Shown here: in pieces, positions 8,438 to 17,344 of the stretch | How the letters are laid out: each line of letters opens with the position of its first letter | Numbering within the stretch: position 1 is the stretch's first letter | Assembly (NCBI GenBank): GCA_963734725.1 | Contig: CAVTIX010000017.1 | Span: 1 to 64,000, forward strand | Length of the DNA stretch: 64,000 nucleotides | Reading direction: 5' to 3' | From: DASXKD01 sp963734725 | Lineage (GTDB): Bacteria > Actinomycetota > Actinomycetes > Streptosporangiales > Streptosporangiaceae | Program-made: the position numbers and the translations under genes | Notes under the pieces: model-generated | What the model was told of the DNA's origin: nothing | Database searches by the model: none | What the model saw: the letters and a program-made list of their open reading frames with translations, nothing else

Positions 8438-8791
8438 CTATCTTGGTGGCGCGAGAACTAACCACGCCCACCCCGCAAGGAAACAAAGACCGCCCAAAGG
8501 GGTAACCGGTCCGAGCCAACGAAGATTTGTTAGGGCGAGCAGATACAGGCTTCCGCTAAACAGCAAAATCCCGATAAGCAGTAGCAAGCACGCGCCGCGG
8601 TTGATGGTCCCGTAGAGCGCAAGCACGAGGAGCGCGAGTGCATGTACGAACTGGTAAAACACCGCCTTGTTCCATACATCGAGCATTCCGCGTGCTTCCA
8701 GAGTTGATCGCAGACCATGCGCTCCAAATGCTCCCAGTGCCACTGCCAGAAAGCAAAGCACAGCTGCGATTCGAAAAAGCGCCACGGACAC
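8438..8791 (-). CDS. DUF423 family membrane protein
   Basis: The 117-residue protein has four hydrophobic helices and the family's signatures GAFGAHGL near residue 22, NKAVFYQFVHALALL, FSGSLYLLALT and RWLGPVTPLGG. The function of DUF423 (YwdK-like) proteins is unknown. It starts with GTG. A second, degraded copy of its 3' half lies at 12264-12396, fused tail-to-tail to a fragment of another gene. Confidence 0.87.
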   Translation of the reverse strand: MSVALFRIAAVLCFLAVALGAFGAHGLRSTLEARGMLDVWNKAVFYQFVHALALLVLALYGTINRGACLLLLIGILLFSGSLYLLALTNLRWLGPVTPLGGLCFLAGWAWLVLAPPR

Positions 8792-8853
8792 CTGGTTACT
8801 ATGTCATTCAGAGCGGAGACAAGGAATCTTAAATTCTGATACGTAGGCTGTTG

Positions 8854-10147
8854 CTAATTCCAGCGACTTCGCCTCATCTCCAACTCTTTTTTCAAATCGC
8901 TCAGGGCTAATTGTCGACTTCGGCGAGTCGTTCTGATATAGAAAATCGTTCCAGTTGCTCCGATCGCCGCTGCTCCAAGAAAATTCAATGCTGGTCCGAG
9001 TTTCCACAGATACGCGCCGAAGATCGCACCAGTGCTGACGATCAGATCACGAACAAGATAGTAAGTACCCACCATTTGACCGCGTTTGCCGGGGTCGCTG
9101 GTCTCCAATGATGAGCGCCTTGCGCGATGTATCACCGAATTCTTTCAAGCCGCGAATCACAAACGCGATGACCAGAGCCGAAAAACTCCGCGACATCAAC
9201 AAGCTGATCGGAAAAAGCGTGAACATGATGAAGGTCACGATCACGAATGGCTCGCGACGATATTGATCCGCGTAATGTGAGGCCGGAATGATACATAATG
9301 TGGCCGAGAGCATTTCTATCGTGGTGAGAACGCCCACCTGTTGACCGCTAACGCCGATGTAATCCATCGCAAAAATCACCACCCACGCGTACGGGATTCG
9401 TTCGCAAAAACGAATGAGAATGTCGCTGAACAACAAACGCCGCATCGGCTGATTGAACTCGCGCAAGCTTCGCCAAAAACTCCACTGCTCTGATTTCGGC
9501 GCCGTCCCCGCGGCGATTTTTGCATCCGCCCCCGTGTCGTCGCGCAGTTGCCGTTGCACCAGGATTGTGAATGCGGAGAGAAAGATCGAGATAAGAAGCG
9601 CAATTCGCACGCCGGGGATGATTCCGAAGTGATCGATCAACATTCCGCCGAAAATTGGCGCGACCATGATCGGCAAACGTTTAATCACTGATTGAACGCC
9701 GACGCCCATGGAATAGCGGTGTGCTTCGAGTGCAGCACCGACGAGCGAAAACGTGGCCGGCAGTGAAAAACAGGTCCACGAAAGAAAGAGAAACATCCCG
9801 ACTATGACTGCGCCCCAATTTGGAATGAGCAGGACGAGCGCGTAGCCAATGATTGAGACCACGTTGAAGATGATGAACGCATGCCGATGTCCCCAGCGGT
9901 CCGCGAGTAAGCCACCGGGATAGGCGTAAATTGCACCGAGCAAGGTGCGTAGCGCATCATAAAGCCCGATAACAAACACCGTTGCGCCGAGAGCTTGCAG
10001 ATACTTCGGCACAAAACGCATCCAGAGTTCTTCGCCCGCGCCAATGACAAAAATGGCGATGAGCAGAATGACGAGATTGCGTTTTAGCCCGAAGAAATCA
10101 GTCAGCTTACTTCGGCGACGAAACCACTTTTGACCCGGCGTTTGCAT
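8854..10147 (-). pseudogene. MFS transporter, interrupted by one frameshift
   Basis: The first frame (start ATG 10147) gives eleven or so membrane helices with the MFS loop motif GGLLADRWGHRH near residue 80. It ends out of frame at about 9110, just after GLKEFGDTSRKALI. The next frame takes over with ETSDPGKRGQMVGTYYLVRD and two more helices, ending at 8854. The two halves are plainly one protein of about 425 residues. The gene overlaps the end of the ChrB gene by 46 bases, so the two are co-expressed; ChrB/MFS pairs are known around chromate resistance. Export of an oxyanion or metal is a guess. Confidence 0.8.
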
Positions 10148-10545
10148 TCTGCGTAGAGCGCATGGTAAACGACAAATTCGCGTTCGAGAATTTCGTGATC
10201 AGTAAGTCCGAGAGCGCCGAAGCCACCGGCGATCCAGCGCAAACCTTCTCCGGCGGGATGGGGATTGGCGGGATGCGAATCAGCCGCGCGCACAATCTCA
10301 CCTAGCAACACGAGCGCCGGATCGGTGAGCTTGTATTTTTTCATGATCGAATTGAACGAAACGTCCTCGCCGTGATGCCCGAGCTCGCAATCGGGCACAT
10401 CGAACACGATTCCGGCATCGATCTTTTTCCAGTCAGTGTCGCGTGGCAGGAACACAAACTCCGCGTCTGGATCAACGAATTTTTTGATAAGCCAGGGGCA
10501 GGCAACTCGATCCACTTTAATTTTCTCGCGAGTGATCCATTTCAT
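10102..10545 (-). CDS. ChrB-type chromate resistance protein
   Basis: The 147-residue protein matches the ChrB C-terminal family: WITREKIKVDRVACPWLIKK near the N-terminus, FDVPDCELGHHGEDVSF in the middle, and FVVYHALYAECKRR near the end. Family members are linked to chromate resistance as regulators or redox proteins; a direct enzymatic role has not been settled. It is short because it lacks the N-terminal HTH part of full ChrB. It overlaps the MFS gene downstream and lies back-to-back with the EamA-like gene, 15 bases apart. A remnant of a second copy lies at 17281-17329. Confidence 0.85.
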   Translation of the reverse strand: MKWITREKIKVDRVACPWLIKKFVDPDAEFVFLPRDTDWKKIDAGIVFDVPDCELGHHGEDVSFNSIMKKYKLTDPALVLLGEIVRAADSHPANPHPAGEGLRWIAGGFGALGLTDHEILEREFVVYHALYAECKRRVKSGFVAEVS

Positions 10546-10560
10546 GATCTAGAATTATTC

Positions 10561-10986
10561 GTGGCAGCTTGGTTTTGGTATGCAGTCGTTGCCGCTGTTC
10601 TTTACGGCGCTCATCAAATTTTCACACGTCTTGCGGCCGAGCGCATTGGCGAAGGCCTCGGCGGTTTCGTTGTCGAAGCCAGCGCAGCATTGTCGATCTT
10701 GATTTACCTGGCAGTCCTCTGGTTCGCGGGAAGGTGGAATCAGAAATTCAGTGGGGCCGGATTTAATTATTCGCTGCTCACGGGCGTGTGCGTCGGCGCT
10801 GGCACGATCGCGTTCTTTCTTCTTTTTCAAAAGGGCGGACCGCTCTCTTCTGTTCCGGCAATTTTGGCTGGCGGCGCAGCAATCATGGCAATCGCAGGGA
10901 TTCTCTTCTTTCGCGAACCGCCGTCATGGCAAAGGATCATCGGCGTAGCGTTCGCCATCGTTGGCTTGTTCTTGCTGCGCAAATAA
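10561..10986 (+). CDS. Small EamA/DMT-type membrane transporter, copy 1
   Basis: The 141-residue protein has about five helices, as in single-repeat DMT transporters, with YGAHQIFTRLAAE at the start, GGPLSSVPAILAGGAAIMA in the middle and FFREPPSWQR before the last helix. Such half-size carriers usually work as dimers. The start is GTG at 10561, matching the paralogue at 17345, which also begins with GTG in the same context. It is divergent from chrB with a 15-base gap. The whole chrB-start/eamA block is duplicated at 17.3 kb. Confidence 0.82.
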   Translation: MAAWFWYAVVAAVLYGAHQIFTRLAAERIGEGLGGFVVEASAALSILIYLAVLWFAGRWNQKFSGAGFNYSLLTGVCVGAGTIAFFLLFQKGGPLSSVPAILAGGAAIMAIAGILFFREPPSWQRIIGVAFAIVGLFLLRK

Positions 10987-11022
10987 ATCTGACACAATGT
11001 AGGTAAAAAGGAGGAAATAAAA

Positions 11023-12000
11023 ATGAGAGCAAATCCCATCAAGTTGAAACAGTACGCGCCCGAGTGGACGCAGTTACTTACCGCCGTTGCCTTCACGTTC
11101 GCGACGCTCTTTGCCGGGAATCTGTTGGCGCAGGACGAAAATTCTGCGACAGAGTCGACTAACATTTGCCTGCAAACTGCACGTGATGCCTTGGCATCCT
11201 GCAAGTCGGCGGCTCGAAGCGACTATCAAGTTGCGATTGGTAGATGCATTAACATCAGTGACCCGGCAGGACGGCGCTCATGCCAGCAACAAGCCGCAGC
11301 CGATCTGGCTGATGCGCGTGATACCTGCAGCGGAGGATTTGATGTGCGACGGGCGAGTTGTCAAAAGCTTGGCCCAGGCCCTTACGATCCAATTATCAAT
11401 CCGACTAACTTCACCACGACCATAGATAACCCTTACTTTCCGCTCATTCCGGGCACAACGTTTACCTATCTCACCCCGAACGGAAGGATCAGAGACGTCT
11501 TTGCTGTGACTCACGACACGCGAGTTATTAATCGTGTTACTTGTGTCCAGGTGCATGATTCTGTCTACACAAACGACGAACTTACGGAGGATACCCTTGA
11601 TTTTTTTGCTCAAGATAGGGAAGGCAATGTCTGGTACTTTGGGGAGAACACAGCCGAGTTCGAGAATGGTCTCCTCGCCACGATCGAGGGTTCGTTCCTC
11701 TCCGGACTCAACCACGATAAGGCAGGAATCATCATGAAAGCCCATCCTGTGCCCGGCGATTTTTATCGGCAGGAATTTTCGCTTGGCAACGCCGAGGATT
11801 ACGCCGAAACCTTGAATCTAAACTCGAGGGTTGTCGTTCCATACGGCCACTTCAACAATTGTCTCAAGTCACAGGAAACAACGCCGCTGGAGCCCGATGC
11901 GCTCGAGGACAAGTACTACGCGCCGGGAGTTGGCAACGTCCTTACGGTGGACCTGGTGACCGGCGAGCGAGACGAGTTGATCAGCATTACGACCGAGTGA
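11023..12000 (+). CDS. Secreted protein with Cys-rich N-terminal domain
   Basis: A signal peptide spans about residues 1-36, ending LFAGNLLAQ. Residues 46-115 are helical with seven cysteines spaced in a repeated pattern (ARDALASCK, VAIGRC, RRSC, ARDTC, RRASC). The rest (120-325) is a beta-rich domain with NPYFPLIPGTTFTY, DTLDFFAQDREGNVWYFGE and YYAPGVGNV, a pattern seen in many unnamed secreted proteins. The start is sure: AAGGAGG lies eight bases upstream. I do not know a function; disulfide-linked helices suggest a periplasmic or outer-surface role. Confidence 0.75.
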   Translation: MRANPIKLKQYAPEWTQLLTAVAFTFATLFAGNLLAQDENSATESTNICLQTARDALASCKSAARSDYQVAIGRCINISDPAGRRSCQQQAAADLADARDTCSGGFDVRRASCQKLGPGPYDPIINPTNFTTTIDNPYFPLIPGTTFTYLTPNGRIRDVFAVTHDTRVINRVTCVQVHDSVYTNDELTEDTLDFFAQDREGNVWYFGENTAEFENGLLATIEGSFLSGLNHDKAGIIMKAHPVPGDFYRQEFSLGNAEDYAETLNLNSRVVVPYGHFNNCLKSQETTPLEPDALEDKYYAPGVGNVLTVDLVTGERDELISITTE

Positions 12001-12149
12001 AATTTTAGGCCCAAAATCATCGCACGCGGGCACCCTGGTTTGCACCGCCGGGTGACCAGGAACGCGCAATGCGCCACAAGCGCCAGTGAAGAACAAGGTC
12101 CGGGACGTCTCAGTGTAGTCGATGCACAGCATGATTTCCGAAGACAAAA

Positions 12150-12259
12150 ATGGACGAAAAACAATCGGATCTCGTTGCCAAGGTACCACAGGTAACATTT
12201 CTATTCTGGATCGTTAAGATCTTTGCGACAACGCTCGGCGAAACCGGCGGCGACGCCGT
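12150..12259 (+). pseudogene. Truncated 5' fragment of a COG4705 gene
   Basis: From the ATG the sequence parallels the first 36 codons of the intact COG4705 gene at 14635 with a few substitutions (QVTFLFWIVKIFATTLGETG). At about 12260 the match ends and the strand continues as the reversed tail of a DUF423 gene. It is therefore a broken paralogue copy. It has no matching ribosome site, unlike the intact gene. Confidence 0.75.
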
Positions 12260-12263
12260 GAGT

Positions 12264-12396
12264 CGGCGCGATGATCAGCCATGCCCAAGCCTGCAAGAGA
12301 GACCGCCGATAGGCGTAATCGCTCCGAGCCAGCGAACACTGGTCAATGCCATTACATACAAAGCGCCACTAAAGATGAGAATACCAGCTAGGACTT
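12264..12396 (-). pseudogene. 3' remnant of a DUF423 gene
   Basis: Read on the minus strand this gives LAGILIFSGALYVMALT then RWLGAITPIGG, matching the second half of the DUF423 protein at 8438, followed by a one-base shift into WAWLIIAP, the expected C-terminus. It has no start and is fused convergently to the COG4705 fragment. Confidence 0.72.
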
Positions 12397-12415
12397 GCGA
12401 ATTCCTCGAATCGTT

Positions 12416-12787
12416 TCAATAGGCGTTTTGATGTGAGAGCCATTTTTTAGCCTTTTGTTCTGCTACTTCTTTCTTCTCGATAAGGGGGGTCTCTACCTCA
12501 ACTGCGGCGATCTTGCCTGTTGTCGCATCTACCCAAACGTCGGTAAGGTCTTTCTTTGGCGGCTGCGCAATGTCGACTGACCAGATCAGCACCCCGTTCT
12601 CTTTTTCAAGCGCAACGCACTTGATCGCGCCACGCTTAACTTTAGCCAGTGCAATTTTTTTCGCCTCATGCTTCGTGACGCGCGCTTGCTTGAGCAGGTC
12701 GGTTTCACTTTGCTGGGCCCATAAATTGGAGTGTGTCCAGCTCGCGGCGAGTGCCAATGCGATGATCGATCCCTTTATCGGCTTCAT
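12416..12787 (-). CDS. PepSY-domain periplasmic protein
   Basis: This 123-residue protein has a signal peptide (residues 1-24, ending NLWAQ) and one PepSY domain with ITHEA-like VTKHEAKKIALAK, KCVALEKENGVLIWSVDI and VWVDATTGKIAAVE. PepSY domains bind or inhibit proteases and occur in iron and metal uptake systems. The internal ATG at 12787 is chosen because it begins the signal peptide. The C-terminal helix is charged. It lies in the metal/redox cluster, alone on its strand. Confidence 0.8.
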   Translation of the reverse strand: MKPIKGSIIALALAASWTHSNLWAQQSETDLLKQARVTKHEAKKIALAKVKRGAIKCVALEKENGVLIWSVDIAQPPKKDLTDVWVDATTGKIAAVEVETPLIEKKEVAEQKAKKWLSHQNAY

Positions 12788-13329
12788 GCGAATTTTGACC
12801 GACCGATAGTACGTTCTATTATTCTCTGAGTTTTCTGGATCTCGCAACCCAAATTACAAGCGAATCAAAAGTTGACCGCTGGCTTCATCGATCGGTTAGA
12901 TGGTGTGGCTGCCACGAGCAAATCGCTTTCTAGTCAAAAGGCGTTGTTCGACGCCCTCTGCTTTCGCGCGCGTACGCGTGGAACGTTCGCTGTTTCGGAT
13001 TCCAGCCGGAACCGTCTCGCCCCGTAGGAACCGCTGCAGAAGTTGCTGAACGCGTCGCCGGGTAATCTTACCCTCTGTGAGTGAAGCCCGGCGTACCTCA
13101 GCCCGCTTCTTTTTTTTGCGATGCTACAGACGAATGATCTCGAAGGACCTCGCATCCGAAATTGGCCTTTACGATAGAAACCGATCGTAAATCAAGCGGT
13201 CAATCACAGCATCAATGTGAACAGCGGCTGAAACTGCAGCGGTGGCCGCGACAGGAGCAAGCAAACGCTAAAAAAAAGCAATTGGCCGGCAGCAGTCCGA
13301 GAAACCGATCTGATAGCTTCCAAGGTCAC
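12788..13329. other. Intergenic region with a possible decayed small gene
   Basis: No complete gene is supported. On the minus strand from about 13,125 down to the stop at 12896 a frame reads as a basic, coding-looking peptide (ASLTEGKITRRRVQQLLQRF) but lacks an ATG; an eight-T run at about 13,110 could mark a frameshift. The rest holds nothing recognisable. Confidence 0.35.
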
Positions 13330-14079
13330 ATGAAAGCTGTGTTGCATACCGGTATTTTCGTAGCCGCGATTCTGCCAGGGTTGTCTTTCGGCGGCGCGCG
13401 ACACTTCGGCTTCATTTATGAAGCGCCCACCTCGGCACCCGGCAGCTTCGAGCTCGAGAACTGGGTTACGTGGGCGCGCACAACCAATCCGGAACACTCC
13501 GATCAAGTCGCCTTTCGTCACGAAATCGAGATCGGTATTACCGATCGCCTTCAAGCGAGTATTTATTTGGCAGATTGGTTTTACGAGAACGACCCAGCCA
13601 AATCCGGTTTCACATACTCCGACTCGGCGATCGAGTTGATTTACAACCTAACGAATCCCGTCATCGATCCGATTGGATTGTCGCTTTACCAGGAATACAG
13701 AGGCGGCGACCGATTTTTTGAGTGGGAATCGAAATTAATCGCGCAAAAAAATCTCGGACCGCTTATTCTCGCATACAATGCGACGGTAGAAGCAGTCTGG
13801 GAAGGGAAAGGGCTGACCGATCACGAAGGCGAATTTCAGCAAGCGGTCGGCGCGAGTTACGAAATCTCACCGCGAATCTCCGTGGGGATTGAACTGCTGC
13901 ACGAGTTTGTTTTTCCCAAGTGGCAGGACGAGGAGAAAATCAGAAATGTCTTCATTGGTCCAAATGTTGCAGTTCGCCATGGAAACTGGTTTGTAACGGT
14001 TACAGCCCTCGCGCAAGCAACGGACACGTCCGAGGAAGCCGATTTTCAAGTGCGCACGATTTTCGGCGTTGGTCTCTGA
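13330..14079 (+). CDS. Outer-membrane-type beta-barrel protein
   Basis: The 249-residue protein has a short signal peptide (MKAVLHTGIFVAAILPGLSFG) and then alternating amphipathic strands rich in Trp, Tyr and Phe, with ITDRLQASIYLADWFY, PIGLSLYQEYRGGDR and a C-terminal strand ending in FGVGL. This is the style of small porin-like or energy-taxis-type outer membrane proteins. The ATG at 13330 is chosen since the upstream 56 codons are hydrophilic and unlike a secretion signal. The cytochrome gene starts two bases after its stop, so the two form an operon. Confidence 0.72.
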   Translation: MKAVLHTGIFVAAILPGLSFGGARHFGFIYEAPTSAPGSFELENWVTWARTTNPEHSDQVAFRHEIEIGITDRLQASIYLADWFYENDPAKSGFTYSDSAIELIYNLTNPVIDPIGLSLYQEYRGGDRFFEWESKLIAQKNLGPLILAYNATVEAVWEGKGLTDHEGEFQQAVGASYEISPRISVGIELLHEFVFPKWQDEEKIRNVFIGPNVAVRHGNWFVTVTALAQATDTSEEADFQVRTIFGVGL

Positions 14080-14080
14080 G

Positions 14081-14395
14081 ATGAAGGCGTCGATCCTTTT
14101 CGTGCTGGCTTGTGTGTTGGCCAGTTGCCAATTGACCAACTACGTCCCACCTGTCACTTCGCAGATGGCGACCGCGAGAAAGGGACAATCTGTTAATCTT
14201 GCGATGCTGCACGAAGGTCGCACACTTTTCGCTCACCGCTGCATCGAATGCCACACACTGCCAGTGGTCTGGCGTTACAGCAGCAAAGATTGGCCGGACA
14301 TCGTGGACAGCATGTCGCAGCGCGCGAGTCTGAAACCAGCTGAGCGCGAAGCCATCATCGCCTATATCATTGCGGCGCGATTGGCCGAACATTGA
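14081..14395 (+). CDS. Monohaem c-type cytochrome lipoprotein
   Basis: A lipoprotein signal peptide ends in the lipobox LASC at residues 17-20. The mature part has one haem-binding motif CIECH at about residues 61-65, but only a weak distal Met candidate (DSMSQRA). The 104-residue size fits a small class I cytochrome c held in the periplasm by a lipid anchor. It begins one base after the stop codon of the barrel protein and should be co-translated with it, suggesting electron delivery to or from the outer membrane. The electron partner is not known. Confidence 0.8.
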   Translation: MKASILFVLACVLASCQLTNYVPPVTSQMATARKGQSVNLAMLHEGRTLFAHRCIECHTLPVVWRYSSKDWPDIVDSMSQRASLKPAEREAIIAYIIAARLAEH

Positions 14396-14634
14396 TTTTG
14401 TTGCAGACGATTGAATCGCCCCTGGTCAATTTTGCGAGAGCTAGGCTGTCGCGTTGCGTCATAATCTGGCGGAAGGTGGGTCAGCTTGGGAGCACGGACC
14501 GGCCGAAACAATCCTTTTTTCGGGCATCTCTGTTATGTAACTCTCGGCCGCGTGGAGACCTTAACGAAAGTCTTCGTGGGCGTGCCACAGATTACATTGG
14601 CCGAGCAGGCAACCATCATATAAGGAGGAGAAAA

Positions 14635-15420
14635 ATGGACGAAAGGAAATCGGAGCTTGTTGCGAAAGTTCCGCAGGTCACGCTTCTCTTCTGGATCATT
14701 AAGATCCTCGCAACAACGCTCGGCGAAACCGGCGGCGACGCCGTAACGATGTCGTGGCTTGGCGAAACTACCGGTGAGGCAAAGGGCACCGGCTATCTTA
14801 TTGGCACGGGAATATTCGGCGTCATTTTTATCGTCGCGGTCCTGGTGCAGATCAGGGCCAAAAAATTTCATCCGTTCCTTTACTGGCTGACGATTGTCGC
14901 GACGACGACCGTCGGCACGACGCTCGCCGATTACTGCACGAGATCGCTCGGCATCGGTTATACCGGCGGTTCAACCGTCTTGCTTATCTGTGTGATTGCG
15001 TCGCTTCTGATCTGGCGCTGGTCGACGGGGAGCATATCGATCGAAACGGTGAGTACGCCGAAGGTCGAAATTTTTTATTGGGTGACAATCATGTTCTCCC
15101 AGACTTTGGGGACGGCGCTTGGTGATTGGGTGGCCGACACAAATGAAATGGGTTACCTCGGCGCTGCCGCTGTTTTCGGCGGATTACTTTTGTTGACCGC
15201 TCTTCTTTACTACCTCACGAGCTTTTCGCGCGTCATTTTGTTTTGGGCTGCATTCATTTTGACTCGCCCGCTCGGAGCCACTCTCGGCGATTTTCTCGAC
15301 AAGCCGATCGCGCAAGGCGGCCTGGCTCTGAGCCGTTACACCGCATCGCTCGCGCTCCTGGTGGTGATCGTCGCGTTGATCCTGATCTTCCCTCAAAAGC
15401 CCGCTTCAAAAGCGCATTGA
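14635..15420 (+). CDS. COG4705-type membrane protein
   Basis: The 261-residue protein has about eight helices arranged as two similar halves. Each half contains a Thr-Leu-Gly-Glu/Asp motif (TTLGETGGDA near 29, TLADYC, TLGTALGDW, PLGATLGDF). These repeated acidic residues inside membrane segments look like a transport or ion site. COG4705 is uncharacterised but often sits near metal-resistance genes. The start is secure: AAGGAGGAG lies six bases upstream. A truncated copy of its 5' end lies at 12150-12259. Confidence 0.82.
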   Translation: MDERKSELVAKVPQVTLLFWIIKILATTLGETGGDAVTMSWLGETTGEAKGTGYLIGTGIFGVIFIVAVLVQIRAKKFHPFLYWLTIVATTTVGTTLADYCTRSLGIGYTGGSTVLLICVIASLLIWRWSTGSISIETVSTPKVEIFYWVTIMFSQTLGTALGDWVADTNEMGYLGAAAVFGGLLLLTALLYYLTSFSRVILFWAAFILTRPLGATLGDFLDKPIAQGGLALSRYTASLALLVVIVALILIFPQKPASKAH

Positions 15421-15426
15421 TGTCAT

Positions 15427-16167
15427 TCAGTAAACAAACTGCATACCGAAATAGCCGATAAGCGCGGTCGGCTGATCAGGCGACCGAAGCTCGTGTCCCA
15501 TCGACACAATCAGTATGTAGTTTTCGGTAAACTCATGCCGCAAACCGAAATTCAGCGTGAGCACGTCTCGGCTGAAATTCATTCGCGATTCGTCATGAAG
15601 CTCTGCCATCAGCATGGTTGGTTTGGCAAGATCGAACCCGCAGACAATTCCATACAACCATTCGCTTCGACCAACGGTGCTCGCTCGCGGACCGAACTCG
15701 ACGTCCACGTGCAATCGGCCAAACGCCTTCGCAGCTTGAAACGGAATTTGAAAGCGTGTGCCGTCTTCGGCGAGGCCGCGGCGCACTGATGACTGCGCAA
15801 CGTTGAAAATTACGCGCGGAAACATCGACATGTCGAAGCCGCTGGTTGCTTCATCGAGAAAGCGCCATTTCACCGCAGCCTCAGTTCCGCCAAGGCCGCC
15901 GATCAGCCCGTGACCGCTGCGCTTCAAGAGTACCGGCGCAGTTTGCAATGTGAGCTGAATGTGTTCGCCCACTCCATAATTCAGATCGATCTCTGGCACG
16001 TCGATCGAGGTCTCATTCGGGCGATGTTCAAATATGATCGCAAAATTGTTTTCCCATTTACCGTTTCCAGGCGTTCCGGGATCATCCGTGATCATCGGCG
16101 GACCGCCTTGGCCGAACGCGATTCGCGCCACGGATGCGACCAACATCGCAATTGTTAATCGTCGCAC
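15427..16167 (-). CDS. Predicted outer membrane or exported protein
   Basis: The 246-residue protein has a signal peptide (residues 1-19, ending ARIAFGQ) followed by short beta strands (WENNFAIIFEHR, IDLNYGVGEHIQLTLQTAPV, GGTEAAVKWRF) and a C-terminal GYFGMQFVY that ends in an aromatic, as barrel proteins do. The start of the mature part (PPMITDDPGTPGNGKWE) is typical of transporter-like outer membrane proteins seen next to metal efflux genes. It is convergent with COG4705 and probably in one operon with the propeller gene three bases upstream. Confidence 0.72.
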   Translation of the reverse strand: MRRLTIAMLVASVARIAFGQGGPPMITDDPGTPGNGKWENNFAIIFEHRPNETSIDVPEIDLNYGVGEHIQLTLQTAPVLLKRSGHGLIGGLGGTEAAVKWRFLDEATSGFDMSMFPRVIFNVAQSSVRRGLAEDGTRFQIPFQAAKAFGRLHVDVEFGPRASTVGRSEWLYGIVCGFDLAKPTMLMAELHDESRMNFSRDVLTLNFGLRHEFTENYILIVSMGHELRSPDQPTALIGYFGMQFVY

Positions 16168-16170
16168 ATT

Positions 16171-17214
16171 CTAATGTTTCACGGATTCAGTTGGACCGTA
16201 AACGAGTAGCTTGAGTGTGTTGGGCACGACGCTGGGTCGCCCTGGGGACGCGCCGGGAGACGGTGACGGTGGCGGTTGAAACTGTGCGGTCGGCAAATAT
16301 ATCCGATGCGTTTGTGGGTCGAGCGCCATCGTTCGCGCGCCGCGCTCGGTCTTCAAAGTTTGCACGGCCCTGAGTTTCTCCGGCGTCTCTTCTTTCACGA
16401 TGTTCGTCACGCCTTCGCCGCACGACGCGAAGACAAGCTGCGTCGCATCGTCAAAAGCCGCGCCATCAACGCCTGTGCCGATGGCTGTGGTGCCGACGAC
16501 TTTGCCGCTTTGAGTATCGAGCATGGTCATCATCTTGTTGTGGCAAGTGGAGAAGAGTCGATGATGCGCGGCGTCGAACGCGATCCCACTTGGCTCTTCG
16601 CCCGGCGCGAGCGGCCAATGCGCCACCACCTCATGCTTGGTGGTATCGATCGCAACGACTTCGCTCTTGTCTTCGATGTTGACGTAGACGCGGTCGGCCG
16701 CGGAATCGATCGCAGCAAATTCTGGTCCGCCGCCCAACGAGACAGTAGCGACGACATTTGATGTCTTGGCATCAATTATCGTGACGGAATTTCCGCGGTG
16801 ATTGAAAATGTAAACTTCGCCGCGCTTCGAATCATAGACGAGGGCATCGGGACTTTCACCAGTCTCAATCTTTGAGATAGTGCGCAGCGTTTTCAAATCG
16901 ACCACGCTCGCTTTGTTTTCCTTTCCGTTGGATGAAAAACCGCGCTGCACTTCCGGCACGGCCAAAAATCCGTGCACTCCGGGTGTGTCCGCTATTTCGC
17001 CAACGACCGCGTTCTTACTAAGGTCGACAACGACGACTTTTGTCGCGTGCGACAGATAGAGACGCTGCGCGTTTGAATCGATCGTGAGAATGTCCCAGCC
17101 GCCTTCGCCTCCAATCGGTATCTCAGTTACGAACTCGTAAGGTTCGTTGCCCATCGCGGTCCCACAAACTAAACAAAGCCAACAGACGGTTATCCATCGA
17201 GGAATCGAAAACAT
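16171..17214 (-). CDS. YncE-like beta-propeller protein, exported
   Basis: A signal peptide (about residues 1-22) is followed by six or seven YVTN/YncE-type blades, for example RLYLSHATKVVVVDLS, EVYIFNHRGNSVTIIDA and RVYVNIEDKSEVVAID. There is a proline-serine-rich linker near the C-terminus (PPPSPSPGASPG). Such propellers bind ligands or surface partners in the periplasm; some bind DNA or peptidoglycan. No catalytic residues are seen. Its stop lies three bases from the start of the exported protein downstream. Another propeller gene lies at 17832. Confidence 0.8.
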   Translation of the reverse strand: MFSIPRWITVCWLCLVCGTAMGNEPYEFVTEIPIGGEGGWDILTIDSNAQRLYLSHATKVVVVDLSKNAVVGEIADTPGVHGFLAVPEVQRGFSSNGKENKASVVDLKTLRTISKIETGESPDALVYDSKRGEVYIFNHRGNSVTIIDAKTSNVVATVSLGGGPEFAAIDSAADRVYVNIEDKSEVVAIDTTKHEVVAHWPLAPGEEPSGIAFDAAHHRLFSTCHNKMMTMLDTQSGKVVGTTAIGTGVDGAAFDDATQLVFASCGEGVTNIVKEETPEKLRAVQTLKTERGARTMALDPQTHRIYLPTAQFQPPPSPSPGASPGRPSVVPNTLKLLVYGPTESVKH

Positions 17215-17280
17215 TTGTTAACTTCCCATTTAGAAACCGGCAGCGCCAGAACGGACTTGCCTGCGTTTGATAAAACGCGC

Positions 17281-17329
17281 TGATCGACGCGGTCGACTTT
17301 AATCTTCTCGCGAGTGATCCCCTTCGTGA
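17281..17329 (-). pseudogene. Remnant of a chrB 5' end
   Basis: Read on the minus strand this gives GITREKIKVDRV, the same as the start of the ChrB protein at 10545, then it degrades. It lies at the same distance upstream of the second EamA-like gene as chrB does from the first. It shows that a chrB-eamA block was duplicated and the second chrB lost. Confidence 0.72.
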
Positions 17330-17344
17330 GCTAGACTCCTATTC

